Below, one piece after another: positions 23,087 to 34,182 of a stretch of DNA of 64,000 nt. Position 1 is the stretch's first letter, and every line of letters starts with the position of its first letter. The stretch lies in contig NW_026515521.1 in assembly GCF_014898815.1 (NCBI RefSeq), positions 434,001-498,000 on the forward strand, read 5' to 3'. Source of the stretch: Panonychus citri. Lineage: Eukaryota; Arthropoda; Arachnida; Trombidiformes; Tetranychidae. Position numbers and translations under genes: made by a program. Under the pieces are notes generated by a model that saw only the letters and a list, made by a program, of their open reading frames with translations, had not been told where the DNA came from and made no database searches.

Positions 23087-23435
23087 TTAGCAGGAAAAGA
23101 TAAACATCAGCTGATTTTTTATTTTTCTTTTTAGTTTCTATTTAATCCACTAGATGGAATATGAGTGAATTCTAATTGAAGATATTAACTTAATATTATT
23201 AAGAGACGAACCCTCATTTCCTTCATTTCCGTTTCATGTGCAAATAATTTTCTTAGTTTTCAATTAATTTAATTTAATTTAATTTAATTATCTTTTTTTT
23301 GGTGAGTTCGAACAAGTTTCGTGGTCAAAACCTTAAGTAAGTAGTTTATTCTATTTGTTTGTATTTGTCTTCATCTTTCTCCTGTCAAGTGCTCATCTCA
23401 TTTTGTATTTTGTTTTCTTTTTCTTTGTAATAGAA

Positions 23436-23869
23436 GCGTTACTTGAGTTACACTTTTGGCCACTCGGTGAAATTCAATCCTTCTATTGATGATATTTCTG
23501 GTATTTTATCATCTGTTGGTATTGAGGTTGACAAAGAACGAGCCACTAAGGTTATCGCTGAATTGAAAGGAAAAAATGTTGCTGAATTGATCGCTGCTGG
23601 TAAGTTGTAGTGATAGTTGTTGATACTTTGAAATGAGAAAGTAATTTTGTAGATCAAAAATTGATTAATTGGTTTTTTCTTCTATTCTTTTCTCTTTAGG
23701 TTCTACTAAACTTGCTTCAGTTCCTTCTGGAGGTGGAGGAGGTGGTGGTGCCGCTGCTCCATCCGGTGATGCTGCTAAAGGAGATTCACCAGCCAAAGAA
23801 TCAAAGAAGAAGAAAGAAGAAGAAGAGGAAGAAGAAGATGACGACATGGGTTTCGGTCTATTCGATTGA
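23436..23869 (+). pseudogene. RPLP2 copy with disrupted first coding exon
   Basis: Near-identical to the intact RPLP2 at 39028-39472, including intron (23600-23699) and second exon (23700-23869, ending DDDMGFGLFD). In the first 60 bp of coding sequence it lacks the ATG (GAAGCG instead of GAAATGCG) and carries several further 1-2 bp deletions, about 8 nt in total, before becoming nearly identical again. As written, no P2 protein can start here. The tight cluster of tiny deletions could also be a consensus error. Confidence 0.8.
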
Positions 23870-23998
23870 TCTCATCATTTACTTATCACTCAAAATTCTG
23901 TTTTTCTATTCATGAGAACGATAGTATTATTTATAAATATGATCGTTAGATAAACTATTGTTGATAAAAATTCAAACATCTATAACAAATTAACTTTA

Positions 23999-24145
23999 TT
24001 TACTCTACTCAATTAACAAAAATTGTGATTGGACCGAAAATGAAAACATTTCTTGTCTTGAGAGAAATCATCTTTACCTCATCCTTGATCCATAATCAAG
24101 TAAACAAATCGATCAACAATCAATGCAAAAGTTATCCAATGTTAG
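23999..24145 (+). pseudogene. degraded copy of the ELOVL-like 3' end
   Basis: Shares an alignable stretch with 36193-36335: TTGTGA.TGGACCGAAA, then GAAATCATCTTTTACCTCAT, then AAACAAATCGA.CAACAATC in the same order, with gaps. No open frame remains. It sits between the RPLP2 pseudogene and TMEM179. Confidence 0.7.
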
Positions 24146-24704
24146 TGTGAGATACAAGTGAACTAGTTAATAACTCATCTTGACAATGAAGATTAATATT
24201 CCTAATTAGATGTTTGGTCTTTCGATAAGTTTATCAAACTCTATTTCCCATTCTCTCGACTTACCCAATGAATTACCAAACATCAAATCGAAATATTGAG
24301 TTTTCCATCTTGCAGATGAAATAATTTCTCATAAGTTATAAACATTTAATACTTTAAATATATTTCGTACTATATAATTACATTTTTCGGTGGATGAACA
24401 AATTTATATAAAATTATGATAAAGATTAACTCGTTTACAGATAAGCTAATCTTATTAGAAAAATTAAGAATAGAAACATTTTCTATTAAATGAGAAGCTT
24501 TGAGAATCAATTTAAATTAAAGGTTCCAATGGATAATTGTGATAAAAATCAATGATGAAAGGTAATTTACAGGAAAAGTGATAGTTGGATCAACGCAACA
24601 ATTGAAACAAATCAAAGGATTTTCAATGATCAACAATTTGATGGAAATGAGTTAATCCTCACAACCTATTTGACTGAAATCAAATTACTCTTTGATTGTT
24701 ATTA

Positions 24705-25500
24705 TTAAATATCTAAATTGTTGTAACCTTGAGAAGCGTAACGTTGACGATCTCTTGACATACTGATGATTAGATTTTCTCGTTCATGATAAATGGATAA
24801 CTTTCGTCCAGCTAGAACCAATAGAAGAACCCAAGAAACGAACAATGTCCAAATACCAAACTAATAGAATAGAAAATGACAGAAAGAGAAAGGTGAAAAT
24901 GGAGAGAATATTTTTACATGAGAATTGGAAATTTACCTGAACAGTTCCCATTTGAATAAAGAAATTGGTTGTGTTAATTTCTTGATTATCTTGAGTGATA
25001 TGAAGAATTCCTTGTCCAGCTTCACATGAACTGAATCTCTGTGAAACTGAGCTACACCATCGGGAAAATCCACTGGTCACAAAAATAGCATCAAGAATGG
25101 TCAACCCAACGAATACAAAAGCAATAACAGTGTCCCAAAAGGCTGAAATGAAAGAACTGAAATAGAAAACAATCCAATTAATCTCCATTTCATTTAACCA
25201 ATTGTCTGGTTCTCTTCCTTACCTGTCGACACCTTTTCTTAGGAAATGTGACATTCTGATTAATTGTGCTAAGGAAACTAGAACGATAGCTGCAGATAGA
25301 ATTGCCGTGTAAGTACAATATCCACAAGAGGCCCATGTAGGTGAAATCTCCGTGTCAAGAAAACGCGAAGTATAAAGTAAACAATTTCCTTTGAAATTTT
25401 TCATATTTACAATCAACGGAATTAAAACACAAAAAGATAAAATAAACGAAACAAGATAACCCGCGATCTGAGTTAATAGAAGAACATTTCCAATGGCCAT
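24705..25500 (-). CDS. Tmem179: TMEM179-family four-pass membrane protein
   Basis: Three exons, 25223-25500, 24937-25156 and 24705-24860 (654 nt, 217 aa), with GT-AG introns in consistent phase. The product starts MAIGNVLLLTQIAGYLVSF and has four hydrophobic helices: residues about 7-30, 60-82, 95-120, and the last exon (FGIWTLFVSWVLLLVLAG). FKGNCLLY, the loop Cys residues and the FGIW helix match the TMEM179/TMEM179B family, membrane proteins of poorly known function. Compared with the copy at 37735-38531, the first loop lacks six bases in frame (LLYTSRFLDTEIS). A second, probably dead copy exists. Confidence 0.8.
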
Positions 25501-26431
25501 GATTGAATTGGTTTCTTCAATTAACCATCAAAAGAAAAACAATCAATTAAAACAACAAAAGCTCAATTCTAATTGTGAGAATATCAAATTAATCAAAACA
25601 GAAAAAAATGTAAACAAAAAATTCTATTTCTCATTATTGCCACTAGATGGAGATAGAATTTCATTTTGTTACTTTTCAAAAGAATTGAAAAATTAATGTT
25701 AATCATCATGAGACAATTTGTGATAATTAGTTAATTAGTTAAACATGTTCAATTGTTCATATCACTTTAATTACTTGGTATCCAATAGATTAGATCTCAG
25801 ACTAGTTGAATCATCAGATTGTGACCTCATAATTGATAGAATGCCTTTTGGATTTAATTAAACACTGATTTACATTTCCAATGGTTTCAAATTCAAACAA
25901 TTAGTGATAATCATCTAATCATTTGATTTTGTAATAAACAACAATAGTAATTAAACGTGTTGATTATTTAGCTTCTACTCATCGGCAATTATTTCAATTG
26001 TAAAATTAAAGAGTTGATTATGATGCTAATTGTTATGATCAAGATAGTGAATGAAAAAAGCGGCAATTATATAAATTGAATCAAAATTTTTCTTGGCAAA
26101 GTTTTGTTTTAATTAATTTTTTGTTTTTATTTGATTTAAATTGTTTCAATTATCAAACACAGAAAATGACATTACATAATTATCAAAGAAGATTATTACT
26201 TAATAATTTCTCATGAAAGTGGAAAGAAAAGTCAATTATTGTGAGATGATATAAAAAAATGACCAATGGTCAATAAAGAGATGAAAAAAGTATAACAAAT
26301 CATGAGAGTTATTGAGATAAATACAAGAGGATTCCCATCGGTGGGTATTTATCAAGACATTTATGACCCCATAGAAGTTGATGATAACAATTAAGATGAT
26401 GATGAGTACATTATTTGCTTCAGGTAATCAA
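25501..26431. other. noncoding upstream of TMEM179
   Basis: Holds the 5' flank of TMEM179 (25501-25560 shared with the copy upstream of 38531) and AT-rich sequence. No gene or clear repeat seen beyond that. Confidence 0.5.
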
Positions 26432-26792
26432 AAGACAACGATGTCTAAGATGTTGAACCAGTGGAAAAACTTATGGCCACTCGAAATTGGGTCTTGGGTG
26501 TTCGTAATTTTCATAATCGAATTGAGAAAAGAATCTTGAACTTCGATGATCCCAATCTTGCCAAGGTTCGGCTGGTGGGTTCCTGTGAATGGTCAGAAAG
26601 GACAATGGAGATCGAACATTATGGACTAGAGCAGTTGAAGCCATCGAAATCGGAAGAACAGTGGTAATTATACCAGCGGGAATTATCCAGGAGTTTCGAC
26701 GAACAACTCGAGCAATTGAAGCCATGATTAATCAGATGATTTCGATTAAGATGAATGGAAAAGGAAGACACAAATTAGAGGAAAGATTTTAA
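26432..26792 (+). pseudogene. possible frameshifted small gene, unidentified
   Basis: Plus-strand frames follow one another. 26442-26540 reads MSKMLNQWKNLWPLEIGSW before a stop. A second frame runs to 26667, and a third (26589-26792) has EAIEIGRTVVIIPAGIIQEF and ends in TAA. The base composition is less AT-biased than the flanks, which suggests old coding sequence. No family recognised, and the minus strand is also open over part of it, so strand is uncertain. Confidence 0.25.
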
Positions 26793-28775
26793 ACTTTCAA
26801 ATTGATTGAGATTACGAATTGAATGTTGATTGTAAAAAGTAAAGAGAAATTTGATTGTTATTGTTAGAAAATGGAATTAGAATTGATTGTTGATGTTTGT
26901 TGGTTGAATGTTCGAACTCGAATGGATTGATTTCTATTGTTGATCTCCTTTTTAAAGGAAAATCACTAACCCACCTCACTGAGGTTCTCACTTTCTCCTC
27001 AATGAATATCTGCTTTCGATCACGTACACATCCAGGCTTTCACTTTCTTCTCATCTCATCCTCTCTCTTTAGGTTAACTTTCTCTTTCTTTCTGTTTATC
27101 TTCTTCTCTCTTTTGGCCTTCAATCGAAAATCACGTGATGTAAACAAAACTTTTTTCTTTATATTTTTGTTTGTCTTCTAAAAGATTTTCTCATTACGTG
27201 ATCATTTTACACCTTTGACTTGATCATTTTCCACAAATCAACATTAACTATCAACATTTCCATTGATTTTATCATCTTAATAGTCTCAACCTTTAACCTC
27301 ACTGCTACTAATCTACTTCCTGGTCACTTGATCACCTTATCTCTCTTTGGTTATGGTTTACTATGGATTAAAATAGTAATGGGTTTACCTTCAAGGCGAA
27401 AATGTTACTTTTTTTCAACACAATTTGTTACTTTCAACCAACTCGTTTCCATTTCAATTCTTCTACCTTGATTCTCTTCAGAATTGATCGATTGTAAGTG
27501 CTACTAATTCACCTTCAATTTCTCTTTCACTGTAAATAATTATCTCCATATGTTCAAATATCAAAACAATAGATAAGTATCATAATTATATTCTCTCTCT
27601 TTCTCTCTTTTCACTTTCAAAAGAAAAGTTCTATTTCTTTTTTTCTTTCTTCTTCCTCTCTGTTACAGTTCATTCACCTTGATATTTTTCTCATTTTTAT
27701 ATTCACAGAGAAGAAGAAATCAAAACTCCTTCCCTTTCTTTTCTCTCTTTTCTCTCTTTTTCTCTCTTTCTAGTCTTTCTGGTTCCTTAACCAAAATTAC
27801 GTGATCTTCATCATTCCTCTTCTAATATCATCCCCTAACCTTAAGTATCTCTTGCTCTCTCTATGACAAGGTCATCAAGGTTCTTTATTGCCAAAAATAG
27901 AATCTAAAATATACAAGGAAAATCTTTTCCATTGCTTTTCCATTCTAATTGCTATTAGTTTATTTTCCATTGATACTTTACCTTAATAACTTTTTCTAGG
28001 AAAAGTTGACCTAATTACCGAAAGAGGAGTAACAATTTGCATTGTGTAATAATTGTTTACGAAATGATAACCAATATGTTCAAGCATCTGATTATATGTT
28101 TACGTGATAAATTACTTTCACTATTTACTAATAACAAGTTTACTCTTTCCTTGCCTGTAAGTAATTAAATAAATGATCGGTTAGCCTTGGATGGTAAACA
28201 ATAAGACAGGTAAACATGAAATCGATCACGTAGTCTTTTGTTTTTACTTTATAATCGTAACTGTTATTGTGAATCGAGTTGATTGTTCAATAAATATGGA
28301 AAATAAGTTAAAATTACAAATGTGATAAAATCACTTTGAGGCCAAATGAGGAGCCTCTGTTGTTTTTCATTGATCTTCGCTTACTTCAGTTGATAATTTA
28401 CCTTCATTTTAATCAACAGTTTCGCAATAAGCATTGGTACCTCATTCTAAGCCTCAATTCAATTAAATGCTCATGGACGACGATTGTTAACTTTTACCGT
28501 TTTTCTATTTTCTTCCTCAATTGAATATTGATAACCAATTTTCAGGGAAATTTCACTAATCTGTTGAGAGATAAAAGTCTTGTAACTTTAGTGAGAACCG
28601 TTCGTTTCGTTTTAAAATAAAATCATTTGAAATTCTGAACGATGGCGACGCTTTAGATTCCGATTTAGAGAATTGAGTTTATTGATATTTGAATTCATAA
28701 TCTCATACATGTAAATGTGAAGAAAATTTTATACTTTATAGTTTAATCTGTGAAATTTTTGCTTCGCTTAGATTG
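26793..28775. other. noncoding; pyrimidine-rich tracts
   Basis: No gene seen. CT-rich microsatellite-like tracts occur at about 27040-27110 and 27590-27780. The right end (28720-28775) is the 3' flank shared by the receptor copies. Confidence 0.5.
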
Positions 28776-30008
28776 CTAACGATTTCCAAGTACCATTGGA
28801 CCTCGATTGGTGAATTTCATGGTGAAATATTCTATAATAAAGACAATGAATGCAAGAATAATGAGTGATAAATAAAGATACATAAAATCAGAGAAGTTGG
28901 AAAAGGTAATTGGTCGATATGAACTTTGAGGTTGAGTATTCAGCTTTTCGTAGCGCCAGCATTGTGGAATCGTTCCAGCATTTGGACCAAAAACCATTTT
29001 GGCACTTCGATCAATAGAGGGAAACCAATATCCCTGTTCAATAATCGCATATGAACATTTGATGATCCAACGTTTCTTATATCGATTCGTGGTGTTAAAA
29101 AAAAGTGACGATTGCTGCTCATAATAGAGATTTGAACCAATATTGTAAATGAAATCGTTAGTCTTGTTGACTAGATTCTTTACAATACAGAACTCTTGTA
29201 AAAAGGGTGATATGAGGTCGTTAATCCCGAAGTGTAACACGATTGAATTATCAAGCGTTTTTGCGAAATATGGATGAAGGTCGTTCACACTGATGACAGT
29301 GAGTGGACTTGACGAGCCGAATGATTCATTTACTTGTTGAATGCATAAGTCTTGTGCTAAAATAGCGCCATTGACTCCGGGATGTGAATTTAGGTCAGAC
29401 CATTTGTCCACTGGCGGTGGTCGAAGGGATATCGAGTATTCAGTCGTGAACGATGTTGAAAATAAATGGAAAATGTAGTGACCAGAAAATGAACAACAAA
29501 GAAACAAGAGTAAACCAAATTTACTCTTAATCAGCAATAGAAACTTTCGGAGTCGAGATTGGTCAATATTTCCATTTTCAGCTCCATGTATCGAATATGA
29601 TCTCATGAAATATATCACCAAGCCAAACATAAACGATAGCGAGATGAGAAGATAAACGGAATAATCGATGATCTCAAATGCAGATAGAATTCCCTTGTTA
29701 ATTGAAGGGGTGGTCGAGTTTGGATAGATACTCACGAAGACACAATAACTACTCTTTACCACTGGACCAATGACCACATTGGGCAATTCTTGCGGAAATC
29801 CACTTATAAATTGCTCAGGATATACCAGGTCATAATTGCCCGATAAAAAACGATAGTCAATGACGTTTGATGTTACAGGGACAAATGAAAATTCTATCGC
29901 AAAAGTGTTTAGAATATTAGATAACATGGCGAAATGAAGTCTCTCCGTTATTTCAGATGTATTGTGACGAACGAAGAGAACTCTGAAAGGATCGTGAGTG
30001 AAGTTCAT
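28776..30008 (-). CDS. short ionotropic-receptor-like protein, copy 3 (type A)
   Basis: Single-exon 410 aa frame from ATG 30008. The layout matches variant ionotropic glutamate receptors (Lig_chan fold): a short first ligand-lobe half ending SGNYDLVYPE, helix M1 (IIDYSVYLLISLSFMFGLVI), a pore/M2 region (LLLIKSKFGLLLFLCCSFSG), the second lobe with WSDLNSHPGV, and a last helix (FSDFMYLYLSLIILAFIVF). There is no signal peptide and no amino-terminal domain, so it is shorter than most receptors of this family. A chemosensory role is inferred from family and tandem expansion. Its 5' flank (30009-30330) is nearly the same as that of the next copy. Confidence 0.75.
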   Translation of the reverse strand: MNFTHDPFRVLFVRHNTSEITERLHFAMLSNILNTFAIEFSFVPVTSNVIDYRFLSGNYDLVYPEQFISGFPQELPNVVIGPVVKSSYCVFVSIYPNSTTPSINKGILSAFEIIDYSVYLLISLSFMFGLVIYFMRSYSIHGAENGNIDQSRLRKFLLLIKSKFGLLLFLCCSFSGHYIFHLFSTSFTTEYSISLRPPPVDKWSDLNSHPGVNGAILAQDLCIQQVNESFGSSSPLTVISVNDLHPYFAKTLDNSIVLHFGINDLISPFLQEFCIVKNLVNKTNDFIYNIGSNLYYEQQSSLFFNTTNRYKKRWIIKCSYAIIEQGYWFPSIDRSAKMVFGPNAGTIPQCWRYEKLNTQPQSSYRPITFSNFSDFMYLYLSLIILAFIVFIIEYFTMKFTNRGPMVLGNR

Positions 30009-30330
30009 TTCTATTCTGACTCACGATTGGAAATGAATGTCCATTCTATTGAGGGTTTTGTTAACTTTGAAAATTTTTCGAAAAGTTAATTTGTTTCTCT
30101 TTAGATTATGTATTTGGGACATTAGTACATTTTAAATCTATTATCATAATCGAATTGTCATCTAACACTTTTTTCATTTCACATTAATGAAAGAAAAACA
30201 CCAAATGAATGAAATGCTTTTACTCGGATTAATTTTAAATTGTCTTATTATGATCGATAATTTTACAATTGTGAACCTTTTTCGAATTATCAAAAAAAAC
30301 TTTATTCTAATGTAATAAGTTTATTAAACG
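30009..30330. repeat. 5' flank repeat of type A receptor genes, unit 1
   Basis: This stretch is repeated at 32193-32520 with few differences (a run of A extended by one, scattered substitutions). It marks a recent tandem duplication of a ~2.2 kb unit carrying one receptor gene and its likely promoter. Confidence 0.85.
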
Positions 30331-30452
30331 CTCGAGGCTTGCGAAACTCCTTTAAAATTTATATCGATGGTTTCACAACATTGTCATTAAATAAACAGAC
30401 TGTTCTATGAAAGTGAAAGGATGAAAGTGTAGCGAAAATGGAGTCAATTAAG

Positions 30453-30750
30453 AAAATGGTCCAGTAAGTTATGAACATATCATGATGGTGAAATGTCTTG
30501 AATTCTTATACAATCAATGGAAACAAGGTCATCTACTTAATTCTCCATCAAAACCATAACTTACGCTCGGTGCTTACAATTACCTGAAGGATCCAAATTA
30601 CGAGTATCATTTTAAATTTGATTCAAGAGATTGGAAAATCTTGGAGCAATTAGATTCCGGTGGAGTTGGTGAATTAGAGAATTGTGAAAATAATACTTCT
30701 TTATACAGTAGTTTATATTTCAGTTGTAAACTGTATGCTGTCTATTGAAA
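30453..30750. pseudogene. degraded copy of the 22.4 kb small-gene locus plus an open stretch
   Basis: 30453-30560 aligns with 22361-22460 (AAGAAAATGGTCCAG, GAAATGTCTTGAATTC and ATGGAAACAAGGT in the same order), a remnant of the RAMAC-like locus. Immediately after, the plus strand is open at about 30560-30750 (LGAYNYLKDPNYEYHFKF, then WKILEQLDSGGVG), with no start codon and no recognised family. It may be an old exon. Confidence 0.4.
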
Positions 30751-30992
30751 TAAATCGAGACGGGATCATTTAGAGTCGTTTAATCATCCAATTTTTGTGA
30801 ATAAAAAAACACCGAACCGAAATGAGAAGAAAATTTTCGATTATTCAAATTTTAAGTTTTTAATTGATAGAATTTCTGCTAAAATTAGCTAGTTAAAGGT
30901 TTTAAGTGACAAAGGATTAGAAAAATTTTATTCTTTAACTTTTAATCTCTGAAACTGTTGCTCCATTCAGCTTGCTAACGATTCCCAACACA

Positions 30993-32192
30993 TCAATTCT
31001 TGAATTTCGTGGTAAAATATTCAATGATAAAAACAAAAAATACAAGAATATTAAGTGATAAATAAAGATACAGAAAATCAGAGAAATTGGAAAAGGTAAT
31101 TGGTCGATATGAACTTTGAGGTTGAGTATTCAGCTTTTCGGAGCGCCAACATTGTGGAAATTGCGTTCTCGCATTTGGACCATAAACCATCTTGGCACTT
31201 CGCTCAATAGAGGGAAACAAATATCCTTGCTCAACAATTGCATATGAACATTTGATGATCCAAAGTGCCTTATATCGATTTGTGGTGTTAAAAAAGAATG
31301 ACAATTGTCGTTCATAATAGAGATTTGAACCAATATTGTAAATAAAATCGTTAGTCTTGTTGGCTAGATTCTTTACAATACAGAACTCTGCTAAAAATGG
31401 TGATATGATGTCGTTCATCTCGAAATGTAACACGATTGACTTATCAAGCGTTTTAGGAAAATATTCATAAAAGTCTTCAGTGGTGACGACAGTGAGTGGA
31501 CTTGACGAGCCGAATGATTCATTTACTTGTCGAATACATAAGTTTTGTGCGAAAATAGAACAATTGACTCCGGGATGTGAATTTAGATCAGACCATTTGT
31601 CCACTGGTGTTGGTCGAAGGGATATCGAGTATTCAGTCGTGAACGATGTTGAAAATAAATGGAAAATGTAATGACCAGAAAATGAACAACAAAGAAACAA
31701 CAGTAAACCAGATTTACTCTTAATTAGCAATAGAAACTTTCGGAGTCGAGATTGGTCAATATTTCCATTTTCAGCTCCATGTATCGAATATGATCTCATG
31801 AAATATATCACCAAGCCAAGAATGAACAACAACGAGATGAGAAGATAAACAGAATAATCGATGATTTCGAATGCAGATAGAATTCCCTTGTTAATTGAAG
31901 GGACAGACGAGTTTGGATAGATACTCACGAAGACACAATAACTACTCTTTACCACTGGACCAATGGATACATTTGGCAATGTTTGCGGGAATCCGCCTAT
32001 AGATTGCTCAGGATATACCAGGTCATAATTGCCCGATAAAAAACGATAGTCAAATGTTACAGGGATAAATGAAAATTCTATCGCAAAAGTGTTTAGAATA
32101 TTAGATAAAATGGCGAAATGAAGTCTTCCCGTTAGTTCAGATGCATTGTGACGAACCAAGAGAACTCTGAAAGGATCTTGAGTGAAGTTCAT
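30993..32192 (-). CDS. short ionotropic-receptor-like protein, copy 2 (type A)
   Basis: Single-exon 399 aa frame from ATG 32192, closest to the 28776-30008 gene. M1 is at about residues 112-132, the pore/M2 region at 153-182 and the last helix at about 370-395. Cys residues in the second lobe (NCSIFAQNLC, FCIVKN, IIKC, QCW) are shared by all copies and probably form disulfides. Like its relatives it has no signal peptide. The M1-loop-M2 segment is the most conserved part between copies, while the lobes differ, as expected if ligands differ. Intact and probably functional. Confidence 0.75.
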   Translation of the reverse strand: MNFTQDPFRVLLVRHNASELTGRLHFAILSNILNTFAIEFSFIPVTFDYRFLSGNYDLVYPEQSIGGFPQTLPNVSIGPVVKSSYCVFVSIYPNSSVPSINKGILSAFEIIDYSVYLLISLLFILGLVIYFMRSYSIHGAENGNIDQSRLRKFLLLIKSKSGLLLFLCCSFSGHYIFHLFSTSFTTEYSISLRPTPVDKWSDLNSHPGVNCSIFAQNLCIRQVNESFGSSSPLTVVTTEDFYEYFPKTLDKSIVLHFEMNDIISPFLAEFCIVKNLANKTNDFIYNIGSNLYYERQLSFFFNTTNRYKALWIIKCSYAIVEQGYLFPSIERSAKMVYGPNARTQFPQCWRSEKLNTQPQSSYRPITFSNFSDFLYLYLSLNILVFFVFIIEYFTTKFKN

Positions 32193-32520
32193 TTCTATTC
32201 TGACTTACGATTGGAAATGAATGTCCATTCTATTGAGGGTTTTGTTAACTTTGAAAATTTTTCGAAAAGTTAATTTGTTTCTCTTTAGATTATGTATTTG
32301 GGACATTAGTACATTTTAAATCTATTATTATAATCGAGTTGTCATCTAACATTTTATTCATTTTACAACAATGAAAGAAAAACACCAAATGAATGAAATG
32401 CTTTTACTTGGATTAGTTTTAAATTGTCTTATTATGATCGATAATTTTACAATTGTCAACCTTTTTCGAATTATCAAAAAAAAAACTTTATTCTAATGTG
32501 ATAAGTTTATTAAACGCTCA
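32193..32520. repeat. 5' flank repeat of type A receptor genes, unit 2
   Basis: Second copy of the 30009-30330 flank. Past 32520 the two loci diverge completely, so this marks the duplication boundary. Confidence 0.85.
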
Positions 32521-32868
32521 TTTGGTTCATCGAGTTCTCATTTGGTTTAGTCAATCCAATAGATGTCACACTTTTCATGATGAGTTTTCATTGACTTTCT
32601 TAAGTTCTCAATTCATTTGGTCAAGTTTTCGATGAGTTTAGTCAATTAGCCTTCACGTTGAGTAAAAAATTAAACCTCTTCATTTAAATTCATTTTCAAT
32701 TATTTTTTTAATTTTTTGAGATTCGATCAATTTTTTAATATGATTAATTTCATCTCTTCTCCAAGGTATTTGCATCTTTTTTCTTTATGCACCATATTCA
32801 AAAATTGATCGAGTCCCAAAAATAAACATCGAAGATTTTTCCTGAAAGGATTAGAAAAATTTTATTCT

Positions 32869-34182
32869 TTAACTTTTAATCTCTGAAACTATTGCTCCAT
32901 TCAGCTTGCTAACGATTTCCAAACACCAACGGACCTCTTTTTTTAATTTCGTGGTAAAATATTCAATGATAAAAACAATAAATGCAAGAATATTAAGTGA
33001 TACATGAAGATACAGAAAGTCAGAGAAATTAGAATCGTTAATTGGTCGAAATGAACTTTGAGGTTGAGTGTTCAGCTTTTCGAAACGCAAACATTGTGGA
33101 AATAGGTTTCTTAGTATTGGACCAAAAACCTTGTCGACACTTTTTAATATCGTGAATGGCCAATATCCTTGCTCAATACTTGCGTATGAACATTTAATTA
33201 TCCAACGACTCTTATAAAGATTCGAGCTATTATAAAAGATTGCCCTTAACTCCTCGTAATAGAAACTTGTACCAGTATGGAAAAGAAAATTGTTTTTTCT
33301 ATTTTTTAATGAATTTACAGTACAGAATAGCTTTAATATACTTTGTAGAAAATCGCTTGATCCAAAATTTGTTAGAATTGGTTTGCCAATATTATTTGCA
33401 ATATATTTATTAAAATCCTTGAATTTCAAAGGAACGAGTGAATTTGATAAACCAAATGATTCATTTGCTCGATCCATACATATCATGTTTATAAAAGCAG
33501 AACAATTGCTTCCGGGATTCGAGCTTAGGTCAGGCCATTTGTTGACTGGTGGTGGTCGAAGGGATATCGAGTATTGAGTTGTGAACGATGTTGAAAATAG
33601 ATGGAAAATGTAATGACCAGAAAATGAACAACAAAGAAGCAACAGTAAACCAGATTTACTCTTAATCAGCAATAGAAACTTTTGGAGTCGAGATTGGTCA
33701 ATATTTTCATTTTCAGCTCCATGTATCGAATATGATCTCATGAAATATATCATCAAGCCAAGAATAATCAACAACGAGATTAACAGGTAAACGGAATAAT
33801 CGATGATCTCAAATGCAGATAGAATTCCCTTGTTGATTGAAGGGACAGATGAGTTTGGATAGAAATTCATGAAGAAACAATAGCTACTCATTACTACTGG
33901 ACTCATGGATATATTTGGTAATCCATAAATGAAGTCTCTTATGAGGTTTTCTTTAAAAATCAGGTCATAATTTCCCTGTGAAAAAAACAAAACATCAGGT
34001 TGATTTGCATGGCTTTCCGGGCGAACTGAAATCTGTATTGGAATGTTGCCTAAAATATTGGATAAAAACTCTGAGTGAGCTGATTGAATTAGCTGAGGAA
34101 AAGTTCCTTCAACAACCACGTATAAAATTTTAAAAGGATCTTGAGTAAAGTTCATTTTCGATTGGAACATCAGAATAGACAA
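32869..34182 (-). CDS. short ionotropic-receptor-like protein, copy 1 (type B)
   Basis: Single-exon 437 aa frame; the start at 34182 adds MSILMFQSK before the MNFTQDPF start shared by the other copies (ATG 34155), so the downstream ATG may be the real one. Same architecture: SQGNYDLIFKE, M1 (SVYLLISLLIILGLMIYFM), M2 (LLLIKSKSGLLLLLCCSF), WPDLSSNPGSNC, and last helix FSDFLYLHVSLNILAFIVF. The C-terminus is ~20 residues longer than in type A. It is the intact partner of the pseudogene at 20487-21783, with which it shares ~0.5 kb of 5' flank. Confidence 0.75.
   Translation of the reverse strand: MSILMFQSKMNFTQDPFKILYVVVEGTFPQLIQSAHSEFLSNILGNIPIQISVRPESHANQPDVLFFSQGNYDLIFKENLIRDFIYGLPNISMSPVVMSSYCFFMNFYPNSSVPSINKGILSAFEIIDYSVYLLISLLIILGLMIYFMRSYSIHGAENENIDQSRLQKFLLLIKSKSGLLLLLCCSFSGHYIFHLFSTSFTTQYSISLRPPPVNKWPDLSSNPGSNCSAFINMICMDRANESFGLSNSLVPLKFKDFNKYIANNIGKPILTNFGSSDFLQSILKLFCTVNSLKNRKNNFLFHTGTSFYYEELRAIFYNSSNLYKSRWIIKCSYASIEQGYWPFTILKSVDKVFGPILRNLFPQCLRFEKLNTQPQSSFRPINDSNFSDFLYLHVSLNILAFIVFIIEYFTTKLKKEVRWCLEIVSKLNGAIVSEIKS

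Noticed and set aside
27220..27471. Plus-strand hydrophobic 83-codon frame
   Set aside because: No splice context, start context or recognisable motif; composition matches AT-rich noncoding DNA.
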